Of a stretch of 50,491 bases of DNA, positions 27,894 to 36,587 are shown piece after piece; position 1 is the first letter of the stretch; each line of letters begins with the position of its first letter. Both the position numbers and the translations under genes were made by a program. A model generated the notes under the pieces. It saw only the letters and a program-made list of their open reading frames with translations. It was not told the DNA's origin and did not search any database. The stretch comes from Bacilli bacterium (GTDB lineage Bacteria; Bacillota_I; Bacilli_A; RFN20; CAG-826), in NCBI GenBank assembly GCA_028705995.1, contig JAQWCH010000007.1, forward strand, positions 1-50,491, given 5' to 3'.

Positions 27894-28619
27894 TTATAAT
27901 CCTCCATAACGCCTTTGACGGCGTTGGAATTCAATCAAGCACTCTTTAAGATTTCTCTCATCAAAATCTGGCCAAAGTGTTGGAGTAAATATCATCTCAC
28001 TATAAGCGATTTGCCATAACAAGAAATTGGAAACACGCACTTCACCAGATGTGCGAATCAATAAATCAATCGGTGGTAAATTAGCGGTTTGCAGATAACT
28101 ATCAAATAATTCTTCATTAATCGATTCCGCATTAACTTTTTCTTTTTGAACATCGTTAACTAGATTTTTAATGCTCTCAACTATTTCTGTGCGCCCGCCA
28201 TAACTTAGGGCAATATTTAAAATAACGCCATCATTATCCGCTGTTTTTATAATTGTATCTTCAATCACTTTTTGCGTTGATTCGGGTAGACGATATAATT
28301 GTCCAATTGTTTGTACTTTAATGTTATTTTCCATTAACTCATCGAATCGTTTAACAAAATTTTCTTCTAGGTAACGAAACAAAAAGGCAATTTCATCCTC
28401 AGGACGTTTCCAGTTTTCCGTCGAAAAAGCATAGATTGTGAGAACTTTAATGCCATATTTTTGCGCTGTTTTTGTAATCGTAAAAATTTGTTCGGCACCC
28501 TGCTTGTGGCCAAACGTTCGTGGTAGTCCTCTTTTTTTCGCCCACCGACCATTTCCATCCATAATTATAGCGATGTGTTTGGCGGAGGTTGAATATTGTT
28601 CATCACGTTTTTTTCTCAT
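27894..28619 (-). CDS. uppS: Undecaprenyl diphosphate synthase (cis-prenyltransferase)
   Basis: A 241-residue soluble cis-prenyltransferase that extends farnesyl diphosphate to the C55 carrier lipid for envelope polymers. IIMDGNGRWAKKRG holds the catalytic Asp and diphosphate-binding residues, with FSTENWKRP and RTSGEVRVSNFLLWQIAYSE as further family motifs. A terminator lies just upstream, so this gene begins a new transcription unit; a TATAAT at 28652-28647 could be its -10, though the -35 is poor. uppP in the same window recycles the product. Confidence 0.97.
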   Translation of the reverse strand: MRKKRDEQYSTSAKHIAIIMDGNGRWAKKRGLPRTFGHKQGAEQIFTITKTAQKYGIKVLTIYAFSTENWKRPEDEIAFLFRYLEENFVKRFDELMENNIKVQTIGQLYRLPESTQKVIEDTIIKTADNDGVILNIALSYGGRTEIVESIKNLVNDVQKEKVNAESINEELFDSYLQTANLPPIDLLIRTSGEVRVSNFLLWQIAYSEMIFTPTLWPDFDERNLKECLIEFQRRQRRYGGL

Positions 28620-28670
28620 AACTAAAGTCCTCGAAATTCATTTAATATTATAACTTATTCGCTCGACATA

Positions 28671-28720
28671 AAAAAGGCGGAGACCGCCTTCTTTTTAATT
28701 TAAAGATGCATAGCATCTTT
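28671..28720 (-). terminator. Double terminator after frr
   Basis: Two hairpins follow the frr stop codon on the minus strand: AAAGATGC with GCATCTTT around ATA (about 28701-28719), then AAGGCGG with CCGCCTT around a three-base loop (28674-28690), the latter followed by TTTTTTATG. They separate pyrH-frr from the uppS operon. Confidence 0.85.
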
Positions 28721-28723
28721 TTG

Positions 28724-29269
28724 CTAAATAGTAAGGATTTCTGTTTCTTTAACTTTCAGGGCATCTTCGAGTGCTGAGGTCATCTCTGTTGTAACTTTAT
28801 TGATATCTTCTTCAATCCGTTTTTTTAAATCATCACTATATTCTTCTGAAGTTTTAAGTAAGTCCAAATAATCACGCCGGATGTTGCGAATTGCAATTTT
28901 TGCTTCTTCAGTATATTTTTTAGCTTGCTTTGTGAGCTCTTGCCGTCTTTCTGAAGTAAGCGGTGGGAAAATAAGACGAATTTGATTGCCATCGTTAATC
29001 GGGTTAATGCCCAAGTTCGAGGCATTAATTGCTGCTAAAATCGCACGTAAATCACCCTTATCATAAGGTTTAATAAGAATTTGGCGTGGTTCCGGAATTG
29101 AGATTGATGAAATTTGAACAATCGGCATTTTCTCTCCGTAGTAATCACAATCAATTCGTTCTAAAACAGCGGCTGAAGCCCTGCCCGTCCTGAGTGTATT
29201 GAAATTACTATGCAAATTATCGAGTGTTTTTTGCATGTTTTCTTGCATGTCAAGTGCGAGAGCATCCAT
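28724..29269 (-). CDS. frr: Ribosome recycling factor
   Basis: The 181-residue factor that with EF-G splits the post-termination ribosome. LRTGRASAAVLERIDCDYYG and IRLIFPPLTSERRQELTKQA, with RNIRRDYLDLLK near the C-terminal helix, are typical. The ATG at 29269 is chosen over one 16 codons upstream because GGAG, inside the end of pyrH, lies nine bases before it. It follows pyrH by four bases. Confidence 0.97.
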   Translation of the reverse strand: MDALALDMQENMQKTLDNLHSNFNTLRTGRASAAVLERIDCDYYGEKMPIVQISSISIPEPRQILIKPYDKGDLRAILAAINASNLGINPINDGNQIRLIFPPLTSERRQELTKQAKKYTEEAKIAIRNIRRDYLDLLKTSEEYSDDLKKRIEEDINKVTTEMTSALEDALKVKETEILTI

Positions 29270-29273
29270 AAAT

Positions 29274-29996
29274 TTATTCTCCTTTTGTAATGACTGTACC
29301 GACATCTTCACCTTCAATTACCCGCTTGAAATTTTCGGGTTTATCCATGGCGAAGACATGGATTTTAATGTTTGAATCTTTGATTAGGCTTACTGTTGTA
29401 TGGTCCATGACGCGTAGATTGCGAACAACAACATCTTGGAATGTAAGTTTTGGTAGAAACTGTGCGTCGGGATTCGTATTCGGATCAGCGCTATAGACCC
29501 CATCGGTCCCATTTTTCGCCATTAAGATTGCTTCTGCTTCAATGTCAAGCGCTCGTAGAGCTGCACATGTGTCAGTTGTAAAAAACGGATTACCAGTGCC
29601 CCCAGCGAAAATGACAACACGGCCTTTTTCTAAGTGACGAATGGCGCGCCGCTTGATATATGGTTCACAAACTGCTTCCACTTCAATCGCGCTAAGCACA
29701 CGGGCGGGAACACCGAGTTCTTCAACAGCGTTTTGAATTGCTAGGGCATTAATGATTGTGCCAATCATCCCCATGTAATCCGCCGTTGAATGTTCAATAC
29801 CGATTTCATCGGCGAGGTTACCCCGCCAAATGTTTCCAGCACCAATTACAACCCCAACTTGAACACCGCTTTCGACCATTGTTTTGATTGAAAGTGCAAC
29901 GTTTTTGAGTTTTTGAGCATTAAGAATTCGACGACCATTACCTTCAGCTAATGCCGCGCCGGAAAGTTTTAGGATGACACGTTGATAAATTGCCAT
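29274..29996 (-). CDS. pyrH: UMP kinase
   Basis: A 240-residue hexameric amino-acid-kinase-fold enzyme that phosphorylates UMP to UDP. The conserved segments are VILKLSGAALAEG, GVVIGAGNIWRG, ADYMGMIGTIINALA, FAGGTGNPFFTTDTCAALRA and AKNGTDGVYSADP. GAGG precedes the ATG. A terminator separates it from tsf, so pyrH-frr may have its own promoter, unlike a single long rpsB operon. Confidence 0.98.
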   Translation of the reverse strand: MAIYQRVILKLSGAALAEGNGRRILNAQKLKNVALSIKTMVESGVQVGVVIGAGNIWRGNLADEIGIEHSTADYMGMIGTIINALAIQNAVEELGVPARVLSAIEVEAVCEPYIKRRAIRHLEKGRVVIFAGGTGNPFFTTDTCAALRALDIEAEAILMAKNGTDGVYSADPNTNPDAQFLPKLTFQDVVVRNLRVMDHTTVSLIKDSNIKIHVFAMDKPENFKRVIEGEDVGTVITKGE

Positions 29997-30034
29997 AATA
30001 TTGCCTCTTTGTTAATGATAACTCATTATTTGTT

Positions 30035-30064
30035 TAAAAAAAAGAACACCCAAAGGATGTTCTT
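30035..30064 (-). terminator. Rho-independent terminator of rpsB-tsf
   Basis: AAGAACA and TGTTCTT form a stem of at least seven pairs that can be extended inward, followed on the minus strand by TTTTTT, directly downstream of the tsf stop codon. Confidence 0.8.
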
Positions 30065-30071
30065 CGTTTTT

Positions 30072-30941
30072 TTATATTTGCCCCATGACTTCAGATGCGA
30101 AGTCACATTCTTTTTTTGCAATACCTTCACCGACAAGGTAGCGCGTCATCACAAGAATTTTTAAACCTTTTTCTTTTAAGAAGTCACCAACTTTTTGACC
30201 GGGGACCATTAAGTACTCTTGTTCGGTTAATGTCGATTCCGCAAGCACTTTGGAAACTTTGCCTTTAATAATATTGGCAACCATTTCCGGTTTTTTGTCC
30301 GCTAATTTTGGATCGTTTTTTGTCACTTCAGTTTGAATTGCTGTTTCGTGTTCAATTTCCTCCGCTGGGATTAATTCACGCGAAATGTACAAAGGATTAT
30401 TAGCAGCAATATGCATTGCTAAACCTTTAGCGGCTTCCGGATCATCTTTATTAAGTTTGATGAGCACAGAAATCTTGCCACCCATATGGATATAAGTTCC
30501 AATACCTTCTTCAGGTGTGTAGTCTAATAATTGGAAACGCCGGAAAGAAAGTTTTTCACCGATCTTTACGGTGGCTTCAACAATCATTTCTTGCGTCAAA
30601 GCTGCTGCTTCTTCTTGTGTTTTTACGCCGCTATGAAGAATTTTTTCAGCAACTTCTTCGACTAAAGCATGGAAAATGTCGCCTTTGCTAACAAAGTCTG
30701 TTTCACAGTTTACTTCAAGAATAATCGCCCGTTTGCAGCCTTCACATACTTTGACGAAGGTTAAACCTTCAGCAGCGATACGTCCTTCTTTTTTAGCGAC
30801 AGTGGTAATGCCTTTTTCCCGTAACCAATCTTTGGCTTTATCTAAATCGCCATCGTTGATTTCGAGAGCTTTTTTGCAATCCATCATGCCGGCTCCGGTC
30901 ATTTCACGGAGACTTTTTATTGCATTAACGTCAACTTTCAT
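30072..30941 (-). CDS. tsf: Translation elongation factor Ts
   Basis: A 289-residue guanine nucleotide exchange factor for EF-Tu. The N-terminal domain has LREMTGAGMMDCKKALE and the core has EVNCETDFVSKGDIF, the loop that contacts EF-Tu. Length and domain order match the family. It starts three bases after the rpsB stop; GAGG in the end of rpsB is the ribosome site. Confidence 0.98.
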   Translation of the reverse strand: MKVDVNAIKSLREMTGAGMMDCKKALEINDGDLDKAKDWLREKGITTVAKKEGRIAAEGLTFVKVCEGCKRAIILEVNCETDFVSKGDIFHALVEEVAEKILHSGVKTQEEAAALTQEMIVEATVKIGEKLSFRRFQLLDYTPEEGIGTYIHMGGKISVLIKLNKDDPEAAKGLAMHIAANNPLYISRELIPAEEIEHETAIQTEVTKNDPKLADKKPEMVANIIKGKVSKVLAESTLTEQEYLMVPGQKVGDFLKEKGLKILVMTRYLVGEGIAKKECDFASEVMGQI

Positions 30942-30944
30942 ATT

Positions 30945-31946
30945 TTATTCCTCTTCTACAACGGTTTTTTCTTCCGTTTCTTTTTCTAGGCGCACCGCTT
31001 TACGGACGGCAACCTTATCGACAAGTGGTTTATCACTATGTTTGGTCATTGTTTTGCGTGGACGACGACTATCGCGACGATCTGGTTCTTCTTCTTTTTT
31101 CTCAATTCGACCAGTTTCCCGTACTGCAACATCCATCGAGACGACTTCTTCCGTATCATCTTTTGTATAAGCTAAAACTGGTACACCACCTTTAGCTTCA
31201 ACAACAGCATCCGCTAATAAAGTAACAATCAAAGTGACGGAACGAATTGCGTCATCATTCGCCGGGATGATGTAATCAACTTCATCAGGATCAGCATTTG
31301 TATCAACAATACCAAAAACTGGGATACCAAGTTTATGGGCTTCAGCGACGGCATTGTGTTCAATGCGTGGGTCGATGACAAATAAAGCATTTGGAACTTT
31401 ACGCATTTCCTTGATACCATCAAGGTTTTTCGCTAAACGTTCTTTTTCTTTGCGTAATTCAGCGGCTTCTTTCTTATTTAAGACATCAAAGGTGCCATCT
31501 TCATCTTGCTTTTCTAATTCGCGCAGATAACGGACACGACTTTGAATAGTCCGGAAGTTAGTTAATGTGCCACCTAACCACCGATTCGTAATGTAAAACG
31601 AACCAGAGCGTAAGGCTTCTTCTTTAACAACGTTTTGATATTGCTTACGGGTGCCAACAAAAAGAACTTTACCGCCATTGCTGACAATTTCTTTTAAGGC
31701 ATTGTAGGCTTCTTCAATTTTCACAACGGTCTTTTGTAAATCGATAATGTAAACCCCTGACCGTTGACCGTAAATAAAGGGTTTCATCTTTGGATTCCAT
31801 CTCCGAGTTTGATGCCCGAAATGGGAGCCGGCTTCTAAAAGCCGTTTCATTGTCACGAGCGGTAATTTTTCCGCATCGGGTAAGACTGTGTCGAGTTCAT
31901 TCTCGACTGGAGTGTCAACTGCTGACACCACTTTTTCTTCGTTCAT
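30945..31946 (-). CDS. rpsB: Ribosomal protein uS2 with N- and C-terminal extensions
   Basis: Small-subunit protein uS2. The core (about residues 33-260) is typical: [57 protein letters not shown] and [20 protein letters not shown]. The whole protein has 333 residues against the usual 230-260. An acidic 32-residue N-terminal extension and an about 75-residue, highly charged C-terminal tail (many Arg, Lys, Glu) account for the rest. GGAGG lies six bases before the ATG at 31946, so the N-terminal extension is translated. A strong promoter and a structured leader precede it; tsf follows. Confidence 0.97.
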   Translation of the reverse strand: MNEEKVVSAVDTPVENELDTVLPDAEKLPLVTMKRLLEAGSHFGHQTRRWNPKMKPFIYGQRSGVYIIDLQKTVVKIEEAYNALKEIVSNGGKVLFVGTRKQYQNVVKEEALRSGSFYITNRWLGGTLTNFRTIQSRVRYLRELEKQDEDGTFDVLNKKEAAELRKEKERLAKNLDGIKEMRKVPNALFVIDPRIEHNAVAEAHKLGIPVFGIVDTNADPDEVDYIIPANDDAIRSVTLIVTLLADAVVEAKGGVPVLAYTKDDTEEVVSMDVAVRETGRIEKKEEEPDRRDSRRPRKTMTKHSDKPLVDKVAVRKAVRLEKETEEKTVVEEE

Positions 31947-32069
31947 ATAGAACCTCCATTTTGTTGTACCTCCATCGCTTCGAGCAACATCCCCTGCAAA
32001 GGTCCTTTTTCGGACAACAGGAACCGAACGTTGGATTCACGATGTGTGTAGTCTCTTCTTAAGAAGAGC
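31947..32069 (-). promoter_or_regulatory. Structured rpsB 5' leader
   Basis: The predicted leader is about 120 bases. It begins with a perfect 16-base inverted repeat, CTCTTCTTAAGAAGAG (about 32053-32068), and later contains a two-part hairpin in which CCTG and GTCC pair with GGAC and CAGG around GAAAAA (about 31995-32023). A second GGAGGT lies about 24 bases before the start codon. Ribosomal protein leaders of this length often mediate feedback control, but I do not recognise a named family here. Confidence 0.5.
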
Positions 32070-32075
32070 CGATAT

Positions 32076-32104
32076 ATTCTAGCATAGCCCCCTACTATAC
32101 GCAA
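32076..32104 (-). promoter_or_regulatory. Promoter of rpsB-tsf
   Basis: TTGCGT at 32104-32099, a 17-base spacer and an extended -10 TGCTAGAAT (hexamer 32081-32076) give a strong sigma-A promoter, with start near 32069. Confidence 0.8.
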
Positions 32105-32147
32105 GGTAAAACGCCTTTTAGTGCGTTGACTAATGTTAAAACTAAAA

Positions 32148-33065
32148 CTATTTTTTGACTATTTTCTTTGCCCGCGGGTGAGCTTTTGCGTATTCTTTTT
32201 TCATCGCCTCAGGTGATACATGTGTATAGACTTGCGTAGTATTTAATGATTCATGGCCAAGAATTTCTTGAATAACGCGCAAATCCGCCCCGTTTTCTAG
32301 TAAGCTTGTAGCAAATGAATGACGTAATTTGTGAGGATGCAGATTAAAATAATGCCCGCATTTTGTTTCTACTGCTTTCAAAATAGTTGCTAAACCTCGT
32401 GTCGTTAAAGGCCTTCCGCGATTCGATAAAAATACGGCAGTCGTTTTTTCAAACTGCTGATCATGAAGTAAAAGAGTGTTCCTTGAATTTTGTAGATACT
32501 TTACTAAAGCATCTTTTGCTTCATGAGTAAATGGGACGAGACGTTCTTTATTGCCTTTGCCAATCACATTGATGATGCGGCGACGTATATCAACATCTTG
32601 GAGTGTCAAATTGACAACTTCGCTCGCTCTTAACCCACTAGCAAGCATTAATTCAATGAGCGCTTGATCACGTTCTTGCAGACTATCCGTCCGTGTCTTG
32701 TTCGCCTCTAATAATGCTTGAACTTGTTCACGATATAACACATCTGGATAATTGATACTCGCTTTCGGCGAAGCGGTAAGTAAAAACGGATTGTGTGAAA
32801 GAATTTCATTCTTCACTAAATATCGATAATAGTGGCGCAACGCACTCATCCGCCTTTTTAAAGTTCTCTTGCTCACATCTAAAAGCATTTCTGAACTTAG
32901 ATAATTACGAATAATCAAATGATTGACTTCGTTATCTTTAAGTCCTTCGTGCAAAAGATAGGTATAAAAACTTTCAATGTCGCTGCTATAGGCATTAATC
33001 GTCGCCAGTGAATAATTGCGCGCAGTTTTTAAATAATCCAAAAATTCCGCTAATGATCTATTCAT
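32148..33065 (-). CDS. xerC: Tyrosine recombinase XerC-like
   Basis: A 305-residue site-specific recombinase expected to resolve chromosome dimers at dif with a partner Xer protein. The N-terminal SAM-like DNA-binding domain (about 1-90) is followed by the catalytic domain with all active residues: SGLRASEV (Arg), GKGNKERLVP (Lys), HKLRHSFAT (His and Arg), LGHESLNTTQVYTHV (His and the tyrosine nucleophile). Its place directly after trmFO matches Bacillus codV/xerC, which argues for the housekeeping role and against a mobile integrase. The ATG overlaps the trmFO stop in ATGA. No attachment site or phage genes are near. Confidence 0.93.
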   Translation of the reverse strand: MNRSLAEFLDYLKTARNYSLATINAYSSDIESFYTYLLHEGLKDNEVNHLIIRNYLSSEMLLDVSKRTLKRRMSALRHYYRYLVKNEILSHNPFLLTASPKASINYPDVLYREQVQALLEANKTRTDSLQERDQALIELMLASGLRASEVVNLTLQDVDIRRRIINVIGKGNKERLVPFTHEAKDALVKYLQNSRNTLLLHDQQFEKTTAVFLSNRGRPLTTRGLATILKAVETKCGHYFNLHPHKLRHSFATSLLENGADLRVIQEILGHESLNTTQVYTHVSPEAMKKEYAKAHPRAKKIVKK

Positions 33066-34351
33066 TGTAGTTCATCCAACCATTCTTTGAGACTATTTAT
33101 GGCGCGATCTGCATCTTCTAAACGATGATTTTTATTTGAACCATAAAGAATGCCAAAGTTTGCGTTCATCGGGGCAAAGGCATCTGGGGAACAATTAGTA
33201 ATATAGTGCACAAGCGAACCAATCATCGTCGAGATTGGTGGCGTTACTGGTGCTTGAGTTAAAAATATTCGTTTGGCGTTAATCGCCGCTAATAAGCCCA
33301 TGGCCGCACTCTCAACATAGCCTTCAACCCCAGTTAATTGACCAGCAATCAACAAGGTGGCGTGTTTTTTCATTTGCAAGGTATTCTTGAGCACAATTGG
33401 GGCTTTAATATACGAATTACGGTGCATTAGTCCATACCGGACAAATTCGGCATTTTCAAGACCAGGGATCATTCGAAAAACACGACGTTGTTCAGGATAA
33501 GTTAAATTGGTTTGAAATCCGACAATATTAAATAATGTCGCCCCAACGTTATCTTGGCGCATTTGCACAACAGCAAATGGGCGGTCTTCAGGGTTTTTTC
33601 TTAATCCGCGTGGTTTGAGTGGTCCAAAGCGCAGGGTGTGATAGCCCCGTCGCGCGATTTCTTCAATTGGGAGACACCCATCAAAGTAACTTGTATCAAA
33701 ACTATGAAGTGGGGCTTTTTGTGCGGATATTAACGCTTGATAAAATTCATCGTATTGTGTTTCATCCATCGCCGAATTGAGGTAACTTCCACTATCTTGA
33801 TCGTAACGCGACTTCCAGTAAAGTGTATTAAGATCAAGGGAATCAAGCGTAACAATTGGTGCCGAGGCATCAAAAAAGGAAAGCATGTTTTGACCAACTA
33901 ATAATTGCAACTCATTAGTCAAACTTGGGCTTGTCAAAGGACCACTGGCAATAATTGTTAAGGCGAATTCATCAATCTTTTTCACTTCTTCGCGGATAAC
34001 TGTAATCAATGGGTGATTTTCAATTTTGTGTGTGATGTATTCAGCAAAAACATTGCGGTCAACGCTCAAAGCGTTTCCGGCGGGTACACGACTATGTTCA
34101 GCCGCTTCTAACATCAAAGAGCCAATAATGCGCATTTCTTCTTTTAAAAGCCCGCAAGCATTATCGCGTTGCTCACTCTTAAGTGAATTTGAGCATACTA
34201 ACTCACCAAGAAGATCAGTGTGATGAGCGGGAGAGGGCGTTAAATTGCGCATTTCATAAAGACGAACGGGAATACCTCTTTCCGCTAAATAATAGGCGGC
34301 TTCTGTGCCGGCAAGGCCACCGCCAATAATTGTTACAAAGGAATTTTTCAT
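33062..34351 (-). CDS. trmFO: tRNA uracil-54 C5-methyltransferase, folate/FAD-dependent (TrmFO)
   Basis: A 429-residue flavoprotein that makes ribothymidine at tRNA position 54 using methylenetetrahydrofolate. The FAD-binding loop VTIIGGGLAGTEAAYYLAERG starts the protein, followed by LVCSNSLKSEQRDNACGLLK with the catalytic cysteine region, FDGCLPIEEIARRG and GQLTGVEGYVESAAMGLLAA. The ATG at 34351 is chosen because the FAD loop follows at once; neither it nor an ATG 14 codons upstream has a ribosome site. An extended -10 promoter ends seven bases before this ATG, suggesting a leaderless message. The stop overlaps xerC. Confidence 0.95.
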   Translation of the reverse strand: MKNSFVTIIGGGLAGTEAAYYLAERGIPVRLYEMRNLTPSPAHHTDLLGELVCSNSLKSEQRDNACGLLKEEMRIIGSLMLEAAEHSRVPAGNALSVDRNVFAEYITHKIENHPLITVIREEVKKIDEFALTIIASGPLTSPSLTNELQLLVGQNMLSFFDASAPIVTLDSLDLNTLYWKSRYDQDSGSYLNSAMDETQYDEFYQALISAQKAPLHSFDTSYFDGCLPIEEIARRGYHTLRFGPLKPRGLRKNPEDRPFAVVQMRQDNVGATLFNIVGFQTNLTYPEQRRVFRMIPGLENAEFVRYGLMHRNSYIKAPIVLKNTLQMKKHATLLIAGQLTGVEGYVESAAMGLLAAINAKRIFLTQAPVTPPISTMIGSLVHYITNCSPDAFAPMNANFGILYGSNKNHRLEDADRAINSLKEWLDELQ

Positions 34352-34358
34352 GTTTATT

Positions 34359-34367
34359 ATTATACCA
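34359..34367 (-). promoter_or_regulatory. Extended -10 promoter of trmFO
   Basis: TGGTATAAT (34367-34359) is a perfect extended -10 element. The trmFO ATG begins seven bases downstream, where transcription should start. The -35 region is weak. Confidence 0.55.
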
Positions 34368-34450
34368 TGAACTTCTTGGAGCTCATCGTTCATAAGTATG
34401 TGTTTTTTTGTTTAGTTACATTTTAAATATGATCAGGCTTTTGCATCTAA

Positions 34451-34487
34451 AAAACGAAAAAAGGTCCAAGTGCTTAATCTTGAACCT
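34451..34487 (-). terminator. Rho-independent terminator of topA
   Basis: On the minus strand AGGTTCAAG pairs with CTTGGACCT with one mismatch around an 8-base loop, followed by TTTTTTCGTTTTTT. Confidence 0.8.
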
Positions 34488-34514
34488 ATATCTTAACTTT
34501 GTAAGAAAAAATAA

Positions 34515-36488
34515 TTATTCTTCGTCGGTATTTTTACTACTTTTTTGAATATAACGACATTTTGGAAAACCGCTACAGGCGATAAACTTTTTCCCTTTTT
34601 TGCTCGTGCGTTCTACAAGTGGTTTGCCGCATTCTGGACAATTATCACCAGTATATTTTGGCGCTTCTTTTACTTGTGGTTTGACATAACGACATTTTGG
34701 ATAATTTGAACACGCCACAAATTCACCAAAGCGACTTTTGCGTAAAACTAATGGCGAGCCGCATTCTGGACAAATTTCCCCGGTTTCTTTTGGTGGAATT
34801 TTCACAATATGGCGCATTGCATGTTCAACTTGATGAATGAATGGCGAATAAAAATCATTGAGTATTTTACTGCGTGAAGTTTTATCGGTCGCAATATCAT
34901 CGAGGTCTTTTTCCATTTTTGCTGTAAATTCTGCTGAAATAAATTCGGGGAAATGTTTTTCTAAGGTTTCAAGTGTTAATTCGCCTTGTGGTGTCGGAGT
35001 AAGCACACCCTTTGTTGCGGTCACATAATTACGCTTTTGAAGCGTTTCAATCGTTGCCGCATATGTTGATGGACGGCCGATTCCAAGTTCTTCCATTAAA
35101 CGAATAATTCGCGCTTCAGAATAGCGGGCGGGCGCTTTTGTGAAGTTTTGTGTTGGGACTAAATCCTTGATTGCGACTTTATCGCCAACTTTCCATGCCG
35201 GTAAAGGCGCGTCATCTTTGGCTTCAAAAATTCCATAAACCTCCGCATATCCAGCAAAGAGCGTTTTCGAGCTTTCAATTTCAAAAATCGCACTTCCTGC
35301 GCGTAATGTAACAACAGTTTTTTCTTCAACTTTTGGTGCCATTAACGATGCTAAAGTACGCGCATAAATCAAGCGATATAGGTTGTATTCATCACGTGAT
35401 AACGTTGATTTTAAACTATCTGGTGTGCGATGATTCCCCGTCGGGCGAATTGCTTCGTGGGCATCTTGAATATTTTCGGTTGCTTTAATTTTCCGTGGAC
35501 CTGGTTGTCCGACAAAGTACTCGGCGCCCCACGTCTCATTAATAAAGTTTTTCGCACGTTCAACATAAGACTCAGATAAGCGATTAGAATCGGTCCGAAT
35601 ATAGGTTACTAATCCAACGGGACCCTCATTTATCGTGATACCTTCAAATAATTTCGATGCGACGGAAACTGTGCGTTTAACACGCATATTTAATTTATTA
35701 AAAGCTTCTTGTTGTAAAGTCGATGTTGTAAATGGTTGCGGTGGCTTTTTACTGCTCTTGCGTTTTTCAACCTTTTCGACAACTAATTCAGCCGGGATTT
35801 GTTTAATAATTTCGTCAATTTGCGCTTGGGAAACAATTTTATCTTTGCTTTTTTCGAGTCCAACAAAATGTAATTTATAGTCTTCGTGCTCGTGCGCAAT
35901 CAGTGCATCGAGTGTCCAATATTCTTCTGGGACAAACGCTAACACTTCTTTTTCGTGATCAACAATTAATTTCAATGTTGAAGATTGAACGCGTCCGGCC
36001 GAGCGGGATTTGATTTTAGATTGTAACAATTTCGAGAGTTTAAAACCAATAATCCGATCAAGAATACGGCGCGTTTCTTGCGATGACACTAGTGATAAAT
36101 CAATATATCGGGGTGTTTGCATTCCGCTACTAACACCTTCACGTGTAATTTCATGAAATTCTAGTCGCTTTGTTGTCGCGATTGGTAAATTTAAAACATC
36201 AGCTAAGTGCCAAGCAATCGCCTCGCCTTCACGATCCGGGTCAGTTGCGATAAATACTTCATCCGCATTTTTAACGGCGTTCTTTAATGTATTAACAACT
36301 TTATGCTTATCCTTATTTATTATATAGTGTGGCAAAAAATCTTTATCAACATCGACGCCGAGTTGACCTTGTCCCGTTGTCGCGAGGTCACGAATATGAC
36401 CCGCTGACGCCAAAATTTCGTAGTCACTGCCAAGATAGCGACTAATTGTATGTGATTTGGTTGGTGATTCAACAATAACTAATTTCAT
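34515..36488 (-). CDS. topA: DNA topoisomerase I
   Basis: A 657-residue type IA topoisomerase that relaxes negative supercoils. The Toprim domain (LVIVESPTKSHTISRYLG, FIATDPDREGEAIAWHL) is followed by the strand-passage core with the active tyrosine in GPVGLVTYIRTDSNRLS and the GIGRPSTYAATI segment. Two four-cysteine zinc ribbons end the protein (CPECGSPLVLRKSRFGEFVA and CPECGKPLVERTSKKGKKFI, each followed by C..PKC). The start at 36488 has GGAG six bases upstream. It has its own TTGACA promoter and a terminator, so it is a single-gene unit downstream of dprA. Confidence 0.97.
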   Translation of the reverse strand: MKLVIVESPTKSHTISRYLGSDYEILASAGHIRDLATTGQGQLGVDVDKDFLPHYIINKDKHKVVNTLKNAVKNADEVFIATDPDREGEAIAWHLADVLNLPIATTKRLEFHEITREGVSSGMQTPRYIDLSLVSSQETRRILDRIIGFKLSKLLQSKIKSRSAGRVQSSTLKLIVDHEKEVLAFVPEEYWTLDALIAHEHEDYKLHFVGLEKSKDKIVSQAQIDEIIKQIPAELVVEKVEKRKSSKKPPQPFTTSTLQQEAFNKLNMRVKRTVSVASKLFEGITINEGPVGLVTYIRTDSNRLSESYVERAKNFINETWGAEYFVGQPGPRKIKATENIQDAHEAIRPTGNHRTPDSLKSTLSRDEYNLYRLIYARTLASLMAPKVEEKTVVTLRAGSAIFEIESSKTLFAGYAEVYGIFEAKDDAPLPAWKVGDKVAIKDLVPTQNFTKAPARYSEARIIRLMEELGIGRPSTYAATIETLQKRNYVTATKGVLTPTPQGELTLETLEKHFPEFISAEFTAKMEKDLDDIATDKTSRSKILNDFYSPFIHQVEHAMRHIVKIPPKETGEICPECGSPLVLRKSRFGEFVACSNYPKCRYVKPQVKEAPKYTGDNCPECGKPLVERTSKKGKKFIACSGFPKCRYIQKSSKNTDEE

Positions 36489-36511
36489 AATATCTCCATT
36501 AAACATTGAAA

Positions 36512-36540
36512 AATATAGGTTGCATTTCCATCCTTGTCAA
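36512..36540 (-). promoter_or_regulatory. Promoter of topA
   Basis: A perfect TTGACA (36540-36535), a 17-base spacer and TATATT (36517-36512) lie just upstream of the topA ribosome site. Transcription would start near 36505, leaving a leader of about 17 bases. Confidence 0.8.
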
Positions 36541-36587
36541 TCAATATAATTTAATCCTATTTTATTTATTTTTAATAAAAATAAAAA

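Noticed and set aside
30676-31170. A 164-codon open frame on the plus strand
   Set aside because: It lies entirely opposite tsf and rpsB, has low-complexity Ser/Thr/Arg composition and no recognisable domain.
32148-33065. The tyrosine recombinase as a sign of an integrated element
   Set aside because: It overlaps trmFO and sits at the position of Bacillus xerC; there are no phage genes, attachment repeats or tRNA next to it.
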